A DNA stretch of 64,000 nucleotides. Source: Limonium bicolor. Its lineage: Eukaryota; Streptophyta; Magnoliopsida; Caryophyllales; Plumbaginaceae. Where the stretch lies: positions 140,433,296 through 140,497,295 of the forward strand of contig CM041776.1 of NCBI GenBank assembly GCA_023374045.1, given 5' to 3'. The notes beneath the pieces are model-generated. The model was not told the DNA's origin. It ran no database searches and worked only from the letters and a program-made list of their open reading frames with translations. The position numbers and the translations under genes are program-made. This document shows positions 45,515 to 58,341 of this stretch, piece by piece. Positions within the stretch are counted from its first letter, which is position 1, and the number at the start of each line of letters is the position of its first letter.

Positions 45515-47463
45515 CTGGATTGTAAGGTATAGTGCAGCACCCGTGGCGGCCTTGATCGCATATCGCAGCCCGCCTCTAAACTTCTCAACTTTCACCGTAT
45601 CTGAATAAACAACTCCTGGGACAAAGTCCAAGAGCCCAATAAAAGTGGAGTAGTACTGATCTACTGTCATACTACCCTGCTTCAGGGCCTCAAACTCTTC
45701 CCTTTTTCTCTGCTTCAAATGAGCAGGATAGTATTTCTCTCTCAACAGTTCCACAAAACCTGTCCATCCAAAACCCTCAATAGCAATGTTGTAACACCCC
45801 TACCATTAATACATTGCTTACCGTCCAATCCCCTTACACATCAGATACACGCAGCGGATACATACTTACATACAGTGGGTGGTACAATGTCGTTAGTCAC
45901 CCACGTGACTAACAAGGCTACTTCTTCTACATACAGCATCGGTCTGATGGACCGGAATCCCGAGTACTACACATCTATAATACATACTCCATTCATCAAA
46001 CAAATACAGCAATGCTTCATTCAATACTTACTCCTCCATAATCCATACAATACAGTATACTTAACCGAGTCTACTAGGATCCTTATACAATTGTAATGTC
46101 TCTTCCAAGTTCATACATACTCACTAAGAGTCTACATCTACCCATTCCTCACAACTACTTACTTTCTAAGTACAAGGTTGTGCCGCCGGTCTCTTACCTT
46201 GACCACATCCGCTTCGGGTACCTGCACACTAAAAATGTTCCCCCTAGGGGGTCAACTTTCGCTGCGCATGATAACCGCATACCCCGCGTACTAGTGAGGG
46301 TACGCCGACCACTTGGTCGAATACATGCGGTTGATTTCATTCAAACATACATGCATACATGCTCTTATACATAATATTACAATACATTACGCAAGACATA
46401 CACACATATATACACTTCATTACATACAAGAAGTACAACATAACCATTCAATACATACTTACCTTTTTCCGAATTACACATACACATTACATACACAATA
46501 TACAATACTTGTTAGCTTCATTGGTCCACCCGGGTTAATCGGGTGGAGATTACTCTTTTACTCGTTACTTCATACATACACATACATACTCATTCTCGTA
46601 CTCATACTTACTTACTTACTCTTACTCTTACTCATGTTAAGTCGTCGGGACCTCCGGCCCTGGGGACTACTCCGTCCCACCTCCAGGATTTACTTGACTC
46701 ACCAATCCGGGATGCTACCCATTTAAGGGATTTGGGCCGCGGACCAGTTTAAGAGTCAGGAATTGCAGCCAACCTCTTGTGACTCCGCATCCTCACGCGT
46801 GGCCAAAGCTATATTGGACTTCTACTCATTCCAATTTACTCACTTAAGTTAGGAGTTAGGTAGTTAGGAATTAGTAGAAGTCATTCATTCAAGCCACAAT
46901 AATACAATACAAGGCTCATATACACATCCATATAAAATACAGTACAACATACAAGTACACTACAAAATACAATACACTTCATCATCATTCATATGTTTCA
47001 TGAATTATACAAACTATTGTTCAAGACAAATATCAAGAACAATGTAAACAAGCACAGGTAAGTGCAATATAGTCCGATTCATGCATTTATCTTATTAGGT
47101 GATCAAATAAGCACACAAATCGGGGTAACCAGATTAGGATACAGGGCATGAAGAAATCATACCTTTCACCGTTGTACTTGTATCCCAACCTTCCTCCGGT
47201 TTTCACAAATCAAATCCTATGATATACATACAACCGAACAATTAATCTAACTATCATTAATTTAATTCGGTTACCCTTACGCTTCCTAACTCATACTTAC
47301 TACGTCTTCACATTCTTATACTTACATTTTACTTACTTACTTTGCATTGCTTAACAATGGTATACTTACATATTTATGCACATATGTATAGGTGGGTATA
47401 CATATACATATATATATATATATACTAACCATAGTCTTATAGTTTTTTTTTGTAAGTTTTGAC

Positions 47464-47862
47464 TCGACCGACCTTACCCAGGTTCGGTCCCAAGGTCGGT
47501 CAAAGTCAGTAAGAAATTACGCTGGGAAATTACAGGGCCGACCGACCTTGCAAGTCCGGTCCCAAGGTCGGTCCATTCCAGTGAGTTACTTAACGGAAAA
47601 TTTTAGCCCGACCGACCTTGCAAGTCCGGTCGCAAGGTCGGTCCATTCCAGTAGCTTACAAGACGGAAAATTTTTGAGTCGACCGACCTTGCAAGTCCGG
47701 TCGCAAGGTCGGTCCATTCCAGTAGGTTACAGACGGGAGAATTTCTCTGGTCCGACCGAACTTGCAAGTCCGGTCGCAAGTTCGGTCCCATTCCAGAAGC
47801 TTTCCCGTCTTTGTAAATCTGGGCTCGACCGACCTTGCAAGTTCGGTCCCAAGGTCGGTCCG
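47464..47862. repeat. Tandem array of six hairpin units in the solo LTR
   Basis: Units start near 47464, 47538, 47608, 47680, 47752 and 47824 (period about 72 nt). Typical arms are GACCGACCTTGC and GCAAGGTCGGTC with a 10-nt loop. Unit 5 changes both arms together (GACCTTG to GAACTTG, CAAGGTC to CAAGTTC). Confidence 0.9.
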
Positions 47863-49020
47863 GCCCAGTATTTGCATTTTTATTTCTGTTTTCAGTTCCA
47901 TACTTTGCCCATTGTTTCTCCAATCTTCTTACATGTAATCCCACATGTTTAAACACTACCTAGGCCCTCCAAATTGCCTTAGTTCATCCACCAAACTCCT
48001 TACCAAATCCATCAATCCACTTACACAATTTTCCTCACTTCATTCCAGCACTTATACCAATTTTCTTTCTTCATTGCTACAGATTTTTAAACCAACTTCT
48101 ACCATCCAATACTTCCTCTATAAATGTCACTCCTAGCATCCCAAATACCTCCTCTTACCATGCCAAATTCATTTCCAAGCAATTGTACCATCTATACCCA
48201 AGTCCAACATTCATTTCACCAATTCCTACACACTAATTTTTCCTAACTTCTCCAAGGCATTTTTACACACATTGCTACAGATTTTTACACTTCTTGTTTC
48301 TCATACTACAACTACCTCTTCATCACTACTAAACATATCTACCCAATCCAATATACACCTTGGTTCTCCCATTCACCAAGTCATTCTTAGATACATAATT
48401 CCTACCAAAATTTCGCCATAGTTCACCTACTTTCCTTACTTCTCCACACTCACATTTTTCATCAAATTCATTCCTAATCTAGCCACACCCATACAAGGGT
48501 CCTACCAGCACACAAAGCTATACAAACCATCACAATACATCAATACTCCATCATGCATCAATACCAATACTCATACACAATATACTTGGCTCTAAGGCCT
48601 ACAATTTATTTACTAGTTCCCTAATACTCAAAACTTCATAAACTCCAATATTAATACCATAGTTTAGGTTCTTTTAAATTGGTTACCCATTCCCATTACT
48701 CCAATACATTAAATCTTAACCTTAGGAGAGAGCCCTTACCTTGAGCTTACAATTCCTTCATTCCTTTTCCACTTCTCATCTTCTCTCTTTCTTGCCCAAA
48801 TCGGCCATGTGGGGAATGGAGTTGCCAAACTCCATTCCCATCACCCAATGAACACAAAACAACTACAATTAATATACTAACCCTTAAATTAATGCTAGTC
48901 CAATGAATTGTTTAAAGCAAGATTTCTAGGGTTTACCTTTGGAGTGTTTTAGAAGGGGTTTTAGCCCTTGGTTCAAGAAGGTGAATCCACCACCATTGCT
49001 AGGTTTGTATTATGCTCAAA

Positions 49021-49046
49021 AGAGAGAGAGAGAGAGAGGAGAGAGA
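49021..49046. repeat. GA microsatellite
   Basis: A run of GA dinucleotides with one interruption, inside the solo LTR. Confidence 0.9.
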
Positions 49047-50611
49047 ACAAGGCATTACACAAGGGTAAAAATTGGCTACCAAAGGAGATGAAGAAAACTT
49101 AAGGTTTTCATGGAGATTTTTACCTTGTTGGAAAGAGGAGACTCCAAGCTCCATAATGGTGTGCTTTTCTCTTTGAATGGGGTATACCCATGAAAATGAA
49201 CTTCCTCATTTTGAAATTCCGAAAAGAGGGAAGTGTAGAGGAGAGTGAGGGAGTTCAAATATGTAGTTATTTTTGTGATTGGAGCTCAAATGGAGGTAGA
49301 GCAAGGAGGAGAAGATGAGGTTGCCATTGGAGCTCTTGAGGAGCTTTGAAATCGCCACAACAGAGGAGAGAGGGGGGAGAAATCGGTGAGAGAGGGAGAA
49401 ATGGGAGAGAGATGAGTGAAATGTGAGGTGAGAGAATAAGTGGGTACTTTTACCCTTTTTACTTTTGCTTTTGTCTCTTAATTAACTAGCTAGCATTGAG
49501 TGTGTGAGGGCTTTTAATTTATTAAAAACCGGCCCCCTTGCAGTATACTAGCTGGAGCGTTTTTCGTCTTTTACAGAAAACGCTCGTTAATTTACCCGGT
49601 TTAGGTACTGTTCACTAACCGGGTCCGTTTTCCGGAATTTTCTCGTTTCTTTATTTTTATTGGTTATTAAGTTCCATAAATGCTTAATAATATTTATTTA
49701 ATGATTTATAATTTTTACGGGTTCGTTTGACCACTTAAAATCACGTTTTCGGGTTTTCTCGAAAAACGGGCGTTAAAGCTCTATTAGCATTTTAATACAT
49801 TATTTGGATTCGTTTTCTTCGGGAGTTGTTCCCATATATTATTTAGGTCTTATTAAACCTTTGGAATCCATATAATACGCTAACCGAGGTCTCATACCTC
49901 CTATGGTTATTTAACGCTTATTTAGCGTTTTTCGCCTTTTAAGCGTTTCCTTATTTCTTTTGGATTTATTTTTCCTTACCAATATTAATTTGGTACCATT
50001 AGGCCCTTAAATATGTATTAGGTTAATTTTAATCCCTACATTTAAGTTCGGGGTATTTCAAATGTAATGCGCCTTCACGGACCTCCACCAAGTGCTGGCG
50101 GCGTCCCACAAGTGAAAGGCCGCTATGCCGACCCGGTGCTCAGCAGGCACGTGAATGGCGTCGAAGGCCTTATCATGCTCAATGATGTACCTCTCCAGAG
50201 CGGTGGGGTCAGCTACCCCGTCATACGTAGGTACTCGTGTGTCAGCAATACTCTTCAGCCAATTAGGCTCTCTAGGTGCGGGTACGGGTGGGACTACTGG
50301 TGGTGCTCCTATCTGGACACCTCCCATCTGGGCCAGCTGAGCGAAGACGGTCACTACCGTCTCAGCAACGCCCACGGCTTGGGCCTCAGGAGGACCTCCT
50401 CCAGGCCCGCCGCCTCTTCCACCACCTCCTCTGCCTCTACCTGCTGATCGTCTTCCGGAAGACATCTGAAGAATTCAGAACCAAAGTCAGCTCTTGGTAT
50501 AAATACTGTACTGTTTCCAACCATAACCTAACTCTAATCAAATACAACTATCTCTTGGTACTGGTGTGTGAATAACCTAAGCTCACGGTACTTAAACTAC
50601 TATCTCTTGTA

Positions 50612-50639
50612 ATCAGAGCGGTACTCCGCTCTGATACCA
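50612..50639 (-). promoter_or_regulatory. Primer-binding site hairpin, element 2
   Basis: TGGTATCAGAGC at 50639-50628, with its 9-bp inverted partner at 50620-50612 and a 6-nt loop that differs from the loops of elements 1 and B. Confidence 0.85.
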
Positions 50640-50643
50640 CTTT

Positions 50644-53600
50644 TGTAACACCCCTACTAATTCGGTTCCTAATAATCTTACAAATGTCGCACATAACAAA
50701 TATATCACAGCGGTAAATAACAGACTGTCGCTCTAATGGTGTCACAGTTATCACTCGCCCATATGGGTAATAACGAGTTTCCTGATAATCAACATGCGAA
50801 ACGTATTCCCGCAGTGACCACAAGAGATAGATAGAACTTAAACAAGTTAAACAAATCCAACAGTAACCAATTATTATAGACCGTACTCGTGAGCATCTAA
50901 ACAAATCCACCTCGGTTTACACAACCCGAGTCCAAACGTCATCAGTATCAAACCGTACCAAGTTTTTAACCAACAACAATATCACAATAGTCGCGCCTCG
51001 CGTCGACCCACCAGCTACTCTCCTGCAATAAAAATGGTTTGTGGTATGGAATCAGCCCCTGCTGAGTATGTTATCACATGCCCCGTCATGCCCCCAAAGA
51101 CCCCTCAATTATTTGGTCGAGAGCATGAGATTCGTTACATGCAGTACCGTTTTAATATTAAAACTGTAAAACATTTAAAAGTAATATCCATACAATAACA
51201 CAACCATCAACACACATAACATGACAACAAGTATAACCAATGAACAACAAAGCGAAACAACGAGAATAATAAACAAGTATTAAATCTCGTCCATGGTGTA
51301 GAAACCAATATTGTTCGCCACTGTACAAGTATCACTGTATTAATTGTTCAGTTATACCTAGTGACAACGTCTCGTTAAAACGACGTGTCTCTAAATTACC
51401 CATATATTATGGCGGGTCACCCACGGCAGTAGCCACTCCAACGGTAGAGTCTCTGACCAACGAGCCATTCTAGCTCACGGGTAATTTTCTTAATACTTAC
51501 GGACCCGTACGCGGACATCCTGGTATCGTTTTTGTGATCACAGCGCGCACCAAGAGCCACATCCTCCTGGCTTTACTAGCTTTCCATTAATTAATTAATT
51601 TATTATACCATCGCATCGCATTACCATTTTTTTCCTAACACAGCAGACTATGATCATTAGTCCAATTCGGAGTCTGTAAACTCGGGATCCAGTGTTAGAT
51701 ACGAGAGCGGCGTATAGAAAGGCCAATGCTCCGTATAAAAGTCTCGGATAATATGTATATCTTATTATCCTTGTGCTACAACGTTTTACTGACGTTCCTT
51801 ATATTTCATATAAGATAGCACCATAGCCGCTAGTTCGTTTTATATATAGGTTCATATATACAAACCAATACTGTTAACTCAACAACAGTAAATAATAAGC
51901 AGCTATAAATATACAAACAATCTTATCATAGAACACACAGAAGTCTGAACTGAGGAAGCCCTCAGAGACAATCAGAGACACATAACAACATACCGTTCAC
52001 CCTGATGTATTACGGTGGAGTATGAATCAGCAAGATCCTATGCTCCGTGTGTCGTCTCTAACAGTCTAAACAATACATAATGCTACTGATTAGCATCCCG
52101 TATAATAACATAACTCTACGGTACCCCGTACCGTCATTAATACCTCCCGGTTAATCCCCCGTTATTAACTGTCAATGTTTGTCGGGTTTTCGGCTTAACT
52201 CGAGATTGGAAATGTGTTATATTACATGCGTAGTCTTGTCTCGTATATTAATATACTTATTGTTGAACTTGTTATCGCATGTGTACTCTTAACATTAGAA
52301 TTCCATATCCAATGTTTGTAATTCTTTTTCCCTCTATCTTATATCATTTTAATTATGAAAGTACATGGTTATTGACCATGTTATATTTCCACACCATAAC
52401 GTATATTCATTTATATACATGTATTATGGGACTATTTATTATATGGTAAGTCTTATAATATATATTCATTCTTTCTAATGAATACCTCTTATATTATAAA
52501 TGTTATAACTCTTATAACATTAAAACCATATTATAAATTTCATTTAAAAATGTTAATATTTTCGAACAGCACCTATGTTCTCAAATATTTACAAAATCCA
52601 CCACATAATTAATATAATGTTACATTATAGTTATATAACATATATTATGACATTTATGTCATTAAAACAATTATAACACATAGTTGTAAATTGTTTTAAA
52701 ATACCAAATAGCCCCTTATATTTTCGGCTTTCAATATAAACCACTAAACTTCTATAAATTACAAATCAACCTCAATTATATTTCATTGTTACACTTATAA
52801 CATATACCTTATATTATAATCCTTAAACCTTAACATAATTATGACCTACGGTTATATTTTTTTTTAAATAACCAAACAGACCCCCTCGGTCTAGTATAAT
52901 TATTTTTCCACCACTTAACTTTATATTTTACCAAATCTTCCCAATTTATAACACATAGTTTTTTAATTCCGTTAAAACCATACATTATACATATATCTTG
53001 ATAAAACCTTATATATAACTCCAAAAATTACCAAACTATACCAAAAGGTTATAAACATCATTCCTAACCTTATACTTTCTATAAATCTCGGTTTTTACCC
53101 ATTTGTTACCCATTTGTAACAATATTATGAAATACCTTATATTATACTTATATAATTCATATAAACTCCAAATCTAACCAAATCAACTTCTAAAAATGCC
53201 TAATAACCTAAGGTTTGTACTAAACTCCATTTAGTACCCCAAGTTTTCGGAAATCACAACCTAGCCCCATCTCTTATAAATCTTTTACAATTTAATACTT
53301 ATCTTAACATAAGGTAGTATTTTAATTTCTAAAATTCCCAAACTTGGTCAAAGTTTCCTATATAGTCAACTTTGACTTCTAATACCAAATTGGACCCAAA
53401 CCTTTCGGTAATTACAAAACTTCACCTATACTTTTCTATTTTTACAATTTTGACCCAAAACTTTATAAAATGTTATAATTTTTATTAAATTCATTTAAAA
53501 ACCCTAAATTCCTCTAAATTAAGCTCTCGGCCTAATATTTTGTTAGTAATTACCGTTTGACCCCAAGTTTAATTATATAAGCATAAATCAACTAAATAAG

Positions 53601-53930
53601 CTTTAAACTTAAATTAAAATGGCCTAATGACATGGCCTTATTACAACCTTGAACTTGCAAAATAAATTACACATTAAATGTCTCAAAAATATAGTAAAGC
53701 TCACGGCCTCACTTCAATTTAATTATTTTTCCACATAATGTCATAATTTGACCATTATGTTAATTAAATCTCTTAAATGACTAGCTTAATTTATCTTAGT
53801 CATTTTTTTCCATTTTTAGGTCAATATGACCCTTATGTTAAACTCCACTCTCGGCACAATTTATATATGTGCTTAAAAATCATAAGTTTAAGGTGTTTAT
53901 ACCTTGATTTGTCCTTGTATGAACTCGGCC
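50644..53930 (-). mobile_element. 5' LTR of element 2, interrupted
   Basis: TGTAACACCCC at 50644; nearly identical to 35050-38330. It stops at GAACTCGGCC, where element 3 begins. About 1.5 kb of LTR is displaced beyond the window. No genes. Confidence 0.88.
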
Positions 53931-54125
53931 TGAAATACCCCGAATAATTACCAGTTTAAATTCGTGAGGGTTGAATTAAACTATGAGTAACAATTATGAT
54001 CATACTCAAAAATATATATACATAGTAAATAATAATAACATCGTATGTGCGTACTGGTACGTACTACGCTGATATAATCTCAAATGTATATATGCGCACC
54101 TCTGAACCGAAAACGTCAATATAGT

Positions 54126-54150
54126 CACGCATATATATATATATATATAC
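54126..54150. repeat. TA microsatellite
   Basis: Alternating AT run inside a longer stretch rich in ATATAC and ACGTAC. Confidence 0.8.
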
Positions 54151-54344
54151 ACGTACGTATATATACAACCAACGTTATATACATAAGCAACAACGGGGCA
54201 TAATAGAACAGTCGTATGTATATACACATATACAACTAACAACGTGACAAAATAAAATAGTTGCGTATATAACTAATAACGCGACATATTATATAGTCGC
54301 ACATATATGTGTACGAGTATACAAAAAAATAGGCATGTATATAG

Positions 54345-54475
54345 CTGGTACAAAAAAAAGAAGAAAAAAAAAAGAAGAAAAAAAAAAGAAAGAGCAAATG
54401 TGCTCCCGCTGAGATTTGAACCCAGTACCACTTGTATCTCTGCTAAATGTCTTAACCGATTGAGCTGAGCTCGTA
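54345..54475 (-). mobile_element. Probable tRNA-derived SINE
   Basis: Minus strand: GAGCTCAGCTCAATCGGTTAAG resembles a tRNA A box and GGTTCAAATCTC a B box about 30 nt further on, followed by GCGGGAGCAC and a long T-rich tail interrupted by C. A tRNA-like head with internal Pol III promoter boxes and a T-rich 3' end is the layout of plant SINEs. I cannot define its target-site duplication or family; a degraded tRNA copy is the alternative. Confidence 0.5.
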
Positions 54476-55046
54476 TTCTATAACACACTGCACCTTTAGA
54501 AACAATAATGGTAATATGTCATTAAACTCATTAAACTGCTACGTGGCCTGCTGATTTAACGACTAAAGAGGAAGAAAAGACTACAGTGGTACCATTCCTT
54601 CGTTTTCTGTCGTCGACCAGAAGCAGTATACACCAGTGCACCATTCTTTTGCCCCCACCGTCGACACAAGCGCCTAATGATTCTTTCTCCTTTCTTGTCG
54701 ATCGGTACACAGCACCAATGTGTCTAACATTCACGTGCTCTCCATTCCAGTCTCACCCCACTCTTATCAATTCAAACTCCACAACAAAACAGAAGCAGTC
54801 TAGTCCCTTCCTTCCCTCTGTAGCAGGCGCACGATAGGAAAAAAAAAAAGAAGACGACCACATCTTTTTCTCTTCTTTTTCTGCGCAGCGTACAACACTC
54901 ATGTGCCAACCCATTTCACGTGTCCCTTACTTCAAAATCCGCAAACAGCAATTCCTTTCTGTTTCGTATCGCACTCCCTGGGCAATAACAATAGAAAAAT
55001 AGAAACAAGACACAAGACACACCTGCGCAAGTCCTCGAGCAGCGAC

Positions 55047-55347
55047 TGTTAAGTTTTACAACACAGATGCGGAAAAAACAATGGAAGAACTCTTTATTGA
55101 AGAAGGGAAGATCGATATCGCAGATCGAATTACAGAGAGGAGAGAGCGTGTTTGCATTTGCTCTCTGTATAGGGTTTTTGAGAAGTAAGACAGAAAGGGA
55201 GAGTAGGAGACGGGTCTACATAGGAGGAAAGGGAATTACAGAATAACCCCTAATATACAAACTAGAATTACAACATTGCCCTAAGATACAGACTATAATA
55301 TAAGATTACAGCAAGATAACCTAGATACAAACTATGTAATTCCAACA
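55047..55347 (-). repeat. 3' LTR of the copia element
   Basis: Plus strand TGTTAAGTTTTAC ... AATTCCAACA, 301 bp, bordered by TSD GCGAC. Confidence 0.97.
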
Positions 55348-55358
55348 CCCCCCTCAAA
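55348..55358 (-). promoter_or_regulatory. Polypurine tract of the copia element
   Basis: TTTGAGGGGGG on the minus strand, directly before the 3' LTR. Confidence 0.85.
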
Positions 55359-55386
55359 GATTACAAATCTGAAAAGAGGAAGAATT

Positions 55387-56148
55387 TTAATCTTTGTTCT
55401 GCTGCTCCTGTAGACCGAGAGAAGGGAGGCTGTTCTTGTAGGCCTTACCTGTCAAGCACTTTGTCATGATATCTGCTACTTGTTGACTGCTTGGGACATG
55501 TTGAACATCAATCAAACCTGCCTGCAATTTCTCACGAACAAAATGGCAATCTAACTCTATATGTTTAGTTCTTTCATGAGAAACTGGATTCCTAGCAATG
55601 TGGATTGCAGCTAAGTTATCACAGTTTAGAGGGATAGGATTGATGTCAGTTATGCCTAGCTCATATATCAATCTGCTTAACCAGCTGAGTTCACTGGTTA
55701 CATACCTCATAGCCCTATATTCCGCCTCTGCAGAAGATAAGGCTACTGAGACTTGTTTCTTGGATTTCCAACTCAGAGGACAACCTCCTAGTTGGATGTA
55801 ATAACCTGATATGGATCTTCTTGTTATTGGACAAGAAGCCCAATCTGAATCACAAAAAGCAACCAAATCATACACCGGTTCTCTGTTGAAAAATAGACCG
55901 TATCCAATGGTTCCTTTCACATAAGAGAGAGTATGATAGGCAGCCTTTAAGTGATCTGTTGTAGGTTTTTGTAGAAATTGACTTAGATATTGAACTGTGT
56001 AATAGAGGTCTGGTTGTGTGTTTGTTAGGAAATTCAATTTCCCTACAATGCTCCTGTATATAGTAGGATTGTCTAACCAAGTACCTGAGTCACTATAGAG
56101 TTTCAGATTCTGTTCCAGAGGGGTAACAGAACTGCGGCAGTTTAGCAT
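55387..56148 (-). pseudogene. pol: End of RT connection and RNase H of the copia element
   Basis: Open to the TGA/TAA-side end at 55387. Shows Y-R-S-I-V-G-K-L-N-F-L, F-C-D-S-D-W-A-S-C (first RNase H Asp), S-S-A-E-A-E-Y-R-A (catalytic Glu), L-N-C-D-N-L-A-A-I (third Asp) and V-A-D-I-M-T-K. It is in a different frame from RT; a one-base change near 56175-56195 separates them. Otherwise complete. Confidence 0.9.
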
Positions 56149-56149
56149 A

Positions 56150-58288
56150 TCAAAATCTGTTAAGATCTGGTTTATTCTCTCTCTGAGTCATGATGATGCC
56201 TTGTTTTGTCTCTAGAAATTCCATCCCTAAAAAGAAGTTAAGTCTACCCAAATCCTTTATTTTGAACTCTCTGTCTAATTGTTGTTTCAGAATTTTTACC
56301 TCCTTTTCATCGTTTCCTATGACTAGAATGTCATCCACATAAATGCCTAGAAACGTGATATTGCTTCCTTTTCTTTTCTTAAACAGAGAATAGTCATTTT
56401 GGGACTGGGTAAAACCTAAGCTCATGAGAAAATGGGCAAGCTTCTCGTACCATTGTCTAGAAGCTTGCTTTAGGCCATAAAGTGATTTGTGTAACTTGCA
56501 AACCTTATTTTCTCCTTGGACCTTTAAACCCTCAGGTATTTTCATATACACTTCCTCATGAAGATCTCCATGAAGGAAAGCGTTATTTACATCTAATTGA
56601 TCAAGGATCCAGCCTTTCTTTATGGCTATTATAATAAGGGCACGAACTGTGGTAAGTTTGACCACAGGGGAAAAAGTTTCCTCGTAGTCTAAACCATATT
56701 TTTGGGTAAACCCACGTACCACAAGTCTGGCCTTGAATCTTTCAAGTGTTCCATCTGCCTTAAGTTTGGTCTTGTAGACCCACTTGCAGCTGATGGGACG
56801 CTTGCCCTTAGGGAGGTTAGTAATGGACCATGTATTGTTGTTTTTTAAGGCTAGGAACTCCTCATTCATGGCACTCACCCACCTAGGGTCTTGACTGGCA
56901 GCGGTGTAATTTTTAGGTTCTTGCAAGTTTTCTAACTGTGTGGAAACATCCCCAGAACTGCTATGTAAGGCACAGGTTAGAATGGTGGTAGAGGGGGTAA
57001 TATCAGTTAGACTGTTTATGGTTTGGTTACTATGGCCTGTTTTCTCTGAGGTTAATCTATTGGCTATGATGGTGCTAAAGAGGTCATCATGATCAGTATT
57101 TGTGGCGCATACATAGTCTTGGAGTCTGATTGGTGGTTTGGTAACACGTGTAGATCTTCTAAGATTGTCGCCCTCTATATGGGTAGAGGGATTTTCAGTT
57201 TCAGATAAATCATATGTTTCTGTTTCATCAGTTTTTGCAGAGTCAGTACCTTCAGGTATATGAGTGGTAATGGGAGTGTCTTTTTCTGTTTCAGTTTGCT
57301 TCTGACTTTCCTTTTCAGGAAGGTCAAATCTAGCCTTGTTGTATTCTTGTGGAGTGTCTAAGGGTGAGATGATGTTCTCATGCCATACTGATTTCCAGTG
57401 GTTATCACGCAGGGGATAGATATTTTCAAAGAAAGTGAGATCTCTACTAGTTTTTATTTCACCAGTTTCCATGTTTAGAACTTTATGACCTTTAGTATTG
57501 TTGCCTGTGCCAAGATAGATGCAAACCGAGGATCTAGACTCTAGCTTGCTCCTGTTTGCAGAGGTGTTAGTAGCATAGCACAGGGAACCAAAATTCTTAA
57601 GGTCATTATAGTTAGGCTTTGTGTTGTAGAGCTTCTCATATGGACTCATTTTATCTATCACTTTACTAGGAAGTCTATTTATCACATGGGCAGCATGCTC
57701 AACACAAAAATTCCAGTATTTATCTTCTAGGCCAGATTGAAACAAAAAAGCTCTTGCAACTTCCATTATATGACCTTGTTTTCTTTCTACCACACCATTC
57801 TGCTGGGGTGTGTGGGAGCAACTTGTTTGGTGAATGATTCCTTTATTTTTAAAGAAGACAGCACCCTCCTGTGACTTGCCAAGTTCCTTGGCATTGTCAC
57901 TTCTAATGATTTTTACCTTCTTATCCATTTGTTTTTCTACTAAAACAATGAAATCTTTGATTTTTTGTGTTGCTTCAGATTTCTGTTTTAGACATTTGAT
58001 CCAGGTTCCTCTAGTGAAGTCATCAACTATGGTGAGGAAATATCTGAAACCTTCTGAGCTTTCACTCCTCATAGGACCGCATATATCTAAGTGAAGTAAC
58101 TCAAAAGGTTCTTTGGTTTTTATGGTGGATTTGGGAAATTTAATTCTTTTGGCCTTGGCCTTGTAGCAGATAGTACAGGGAACAATAGTGTTAGGATGAA
58201 CTCCTCTTATCTTTCTGATTTCACAAAGTTTCTTTACAGGAATGTGACCCATTTTACTGTGCCATAAAAAGGTTTTCTGTTCTATCAT
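56150..58288 (-). pseudogene. pol: Integrase and reverse transcriptase of the copia element
   Basis: 712 open codons from ATG 58288. GAG-pre-integrase with W-H-S-K-M-G-H and C-T-I-C; integrase core with D-I-C-G-P-M, R-S-D-N-A-K-E and Q-N-G-V-V-E-R-K (DDE); then an acidic Ser/Thr linker; RT with K-W-V-Y-K-T-K, D-V-N-N-A-F-L-H-G-D-L and catalytic Y-V-D-D-I-L. Order IN before RT is diagnostic of copia. The start is artificial: a TAG just upstream and a frameshift near 58385 cut it from protease. Confidence 0.93.
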
Positions 58289-58341
58289 TTCTGTCTATTT
58301 CGCTACAATCAGAAAACTAACACATGATGTTCTATTCCTAT

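Larger units (their letters stand above)
45790..50060 (-). mobile_element. Complete solo LTR (4.27 kb) inserted in element 2 gag
   Basis: TGTAACACCCC at 45790 to GGGGTATTTCA at 50060, flanked by the perfect duplication AATGT (45785-45789 and 50061-50065). No internal region, primer-binding site or polypurine tract, so it is the product of LTR-LTR recombination after insertion. It has chromovirus LTR ends but its own sequence and a six-unit hairpin array. No coding sequence. Confidence 0.93.
44664..50465 (-). pseudogene. gag: gag of element 2, split by a solo LTR and by inferred introns
   Basis: ATG at 50465 starts M-S-S-G-R-R-S-A-G-R-G-R and a Gly-rich leader. The Retrotrans_gag core follows (W-L-K-S-I-A-D, A-A-F-H-L-W-D-A-A-S-T-W-W) up to the solo LTR at 50060. 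Gag resumes at 45789 with E-L-L-R-E-K-Y-Y-P and D-Q-Y-Y-S-T-F. Inferred exons after that: E-C-Y-E-A-A-S (45436-45307, one TAG), K-K-K-F-S-W-K-E to P-P-K-G (45213-45089), and nucleocapsid from S-A-P-Q-R-H (45006 down to about 44664). The first zinc knuckle is damaged by a frameshift; the second (CX2CX4HX4C, C-H-H-C-G-K-K-G-H) is intact. A Gly/Gln/Pro-rich tail precedes the AlkB intron. Confidence 0.8.
35050..53930 (-). mobile_element. Element 2: second AlkB-bearing chromovirus, nested in element C's LTR
   Basis: 3' LTR 35050-39816, internal region 39817-50643, 5' LTR from 50644, cut at 53930 by element 3. Gag, AlkB, PR, RT, RNase H, integrase and chromodomain follow in chromovirus order. The five bases before it (TTGAC, 35045-35049) would be one target-site copy. 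The visible LTR parts are about 97% alike by eye, mostly differing by small indels, so insertion is fairly recent. A solo LTR splits gag. Many single-base frameshifts make pol non-functional. Confidence 0.9.

Noticed and set aside
47548..47956. Overlapping ORFs on both strands in the solo LTR
   Set aside because: They are the hairpin-unit array read in several frames; repeats every 24 codons and no protein-like character.
54394..54473. Functional tRNA gene
   Set aside because: The acceptor and D arms do not form cleanly and there is a long T-rich tail; better explained as a SINE or pseudo-tRNA.
54586..54837. Open stretch near the SINE as a small gene
   Set aside because: Compositional Ser/Pro ORF without motifs; no conservation evidence.
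53931..55046. 53931 as the missing end of element 2's 5' LTR
   Set aside because: The sequence departs sharply from the 3' LTR copy at 38331 and starts with TGAAATACCCC, so it is a new insertion.
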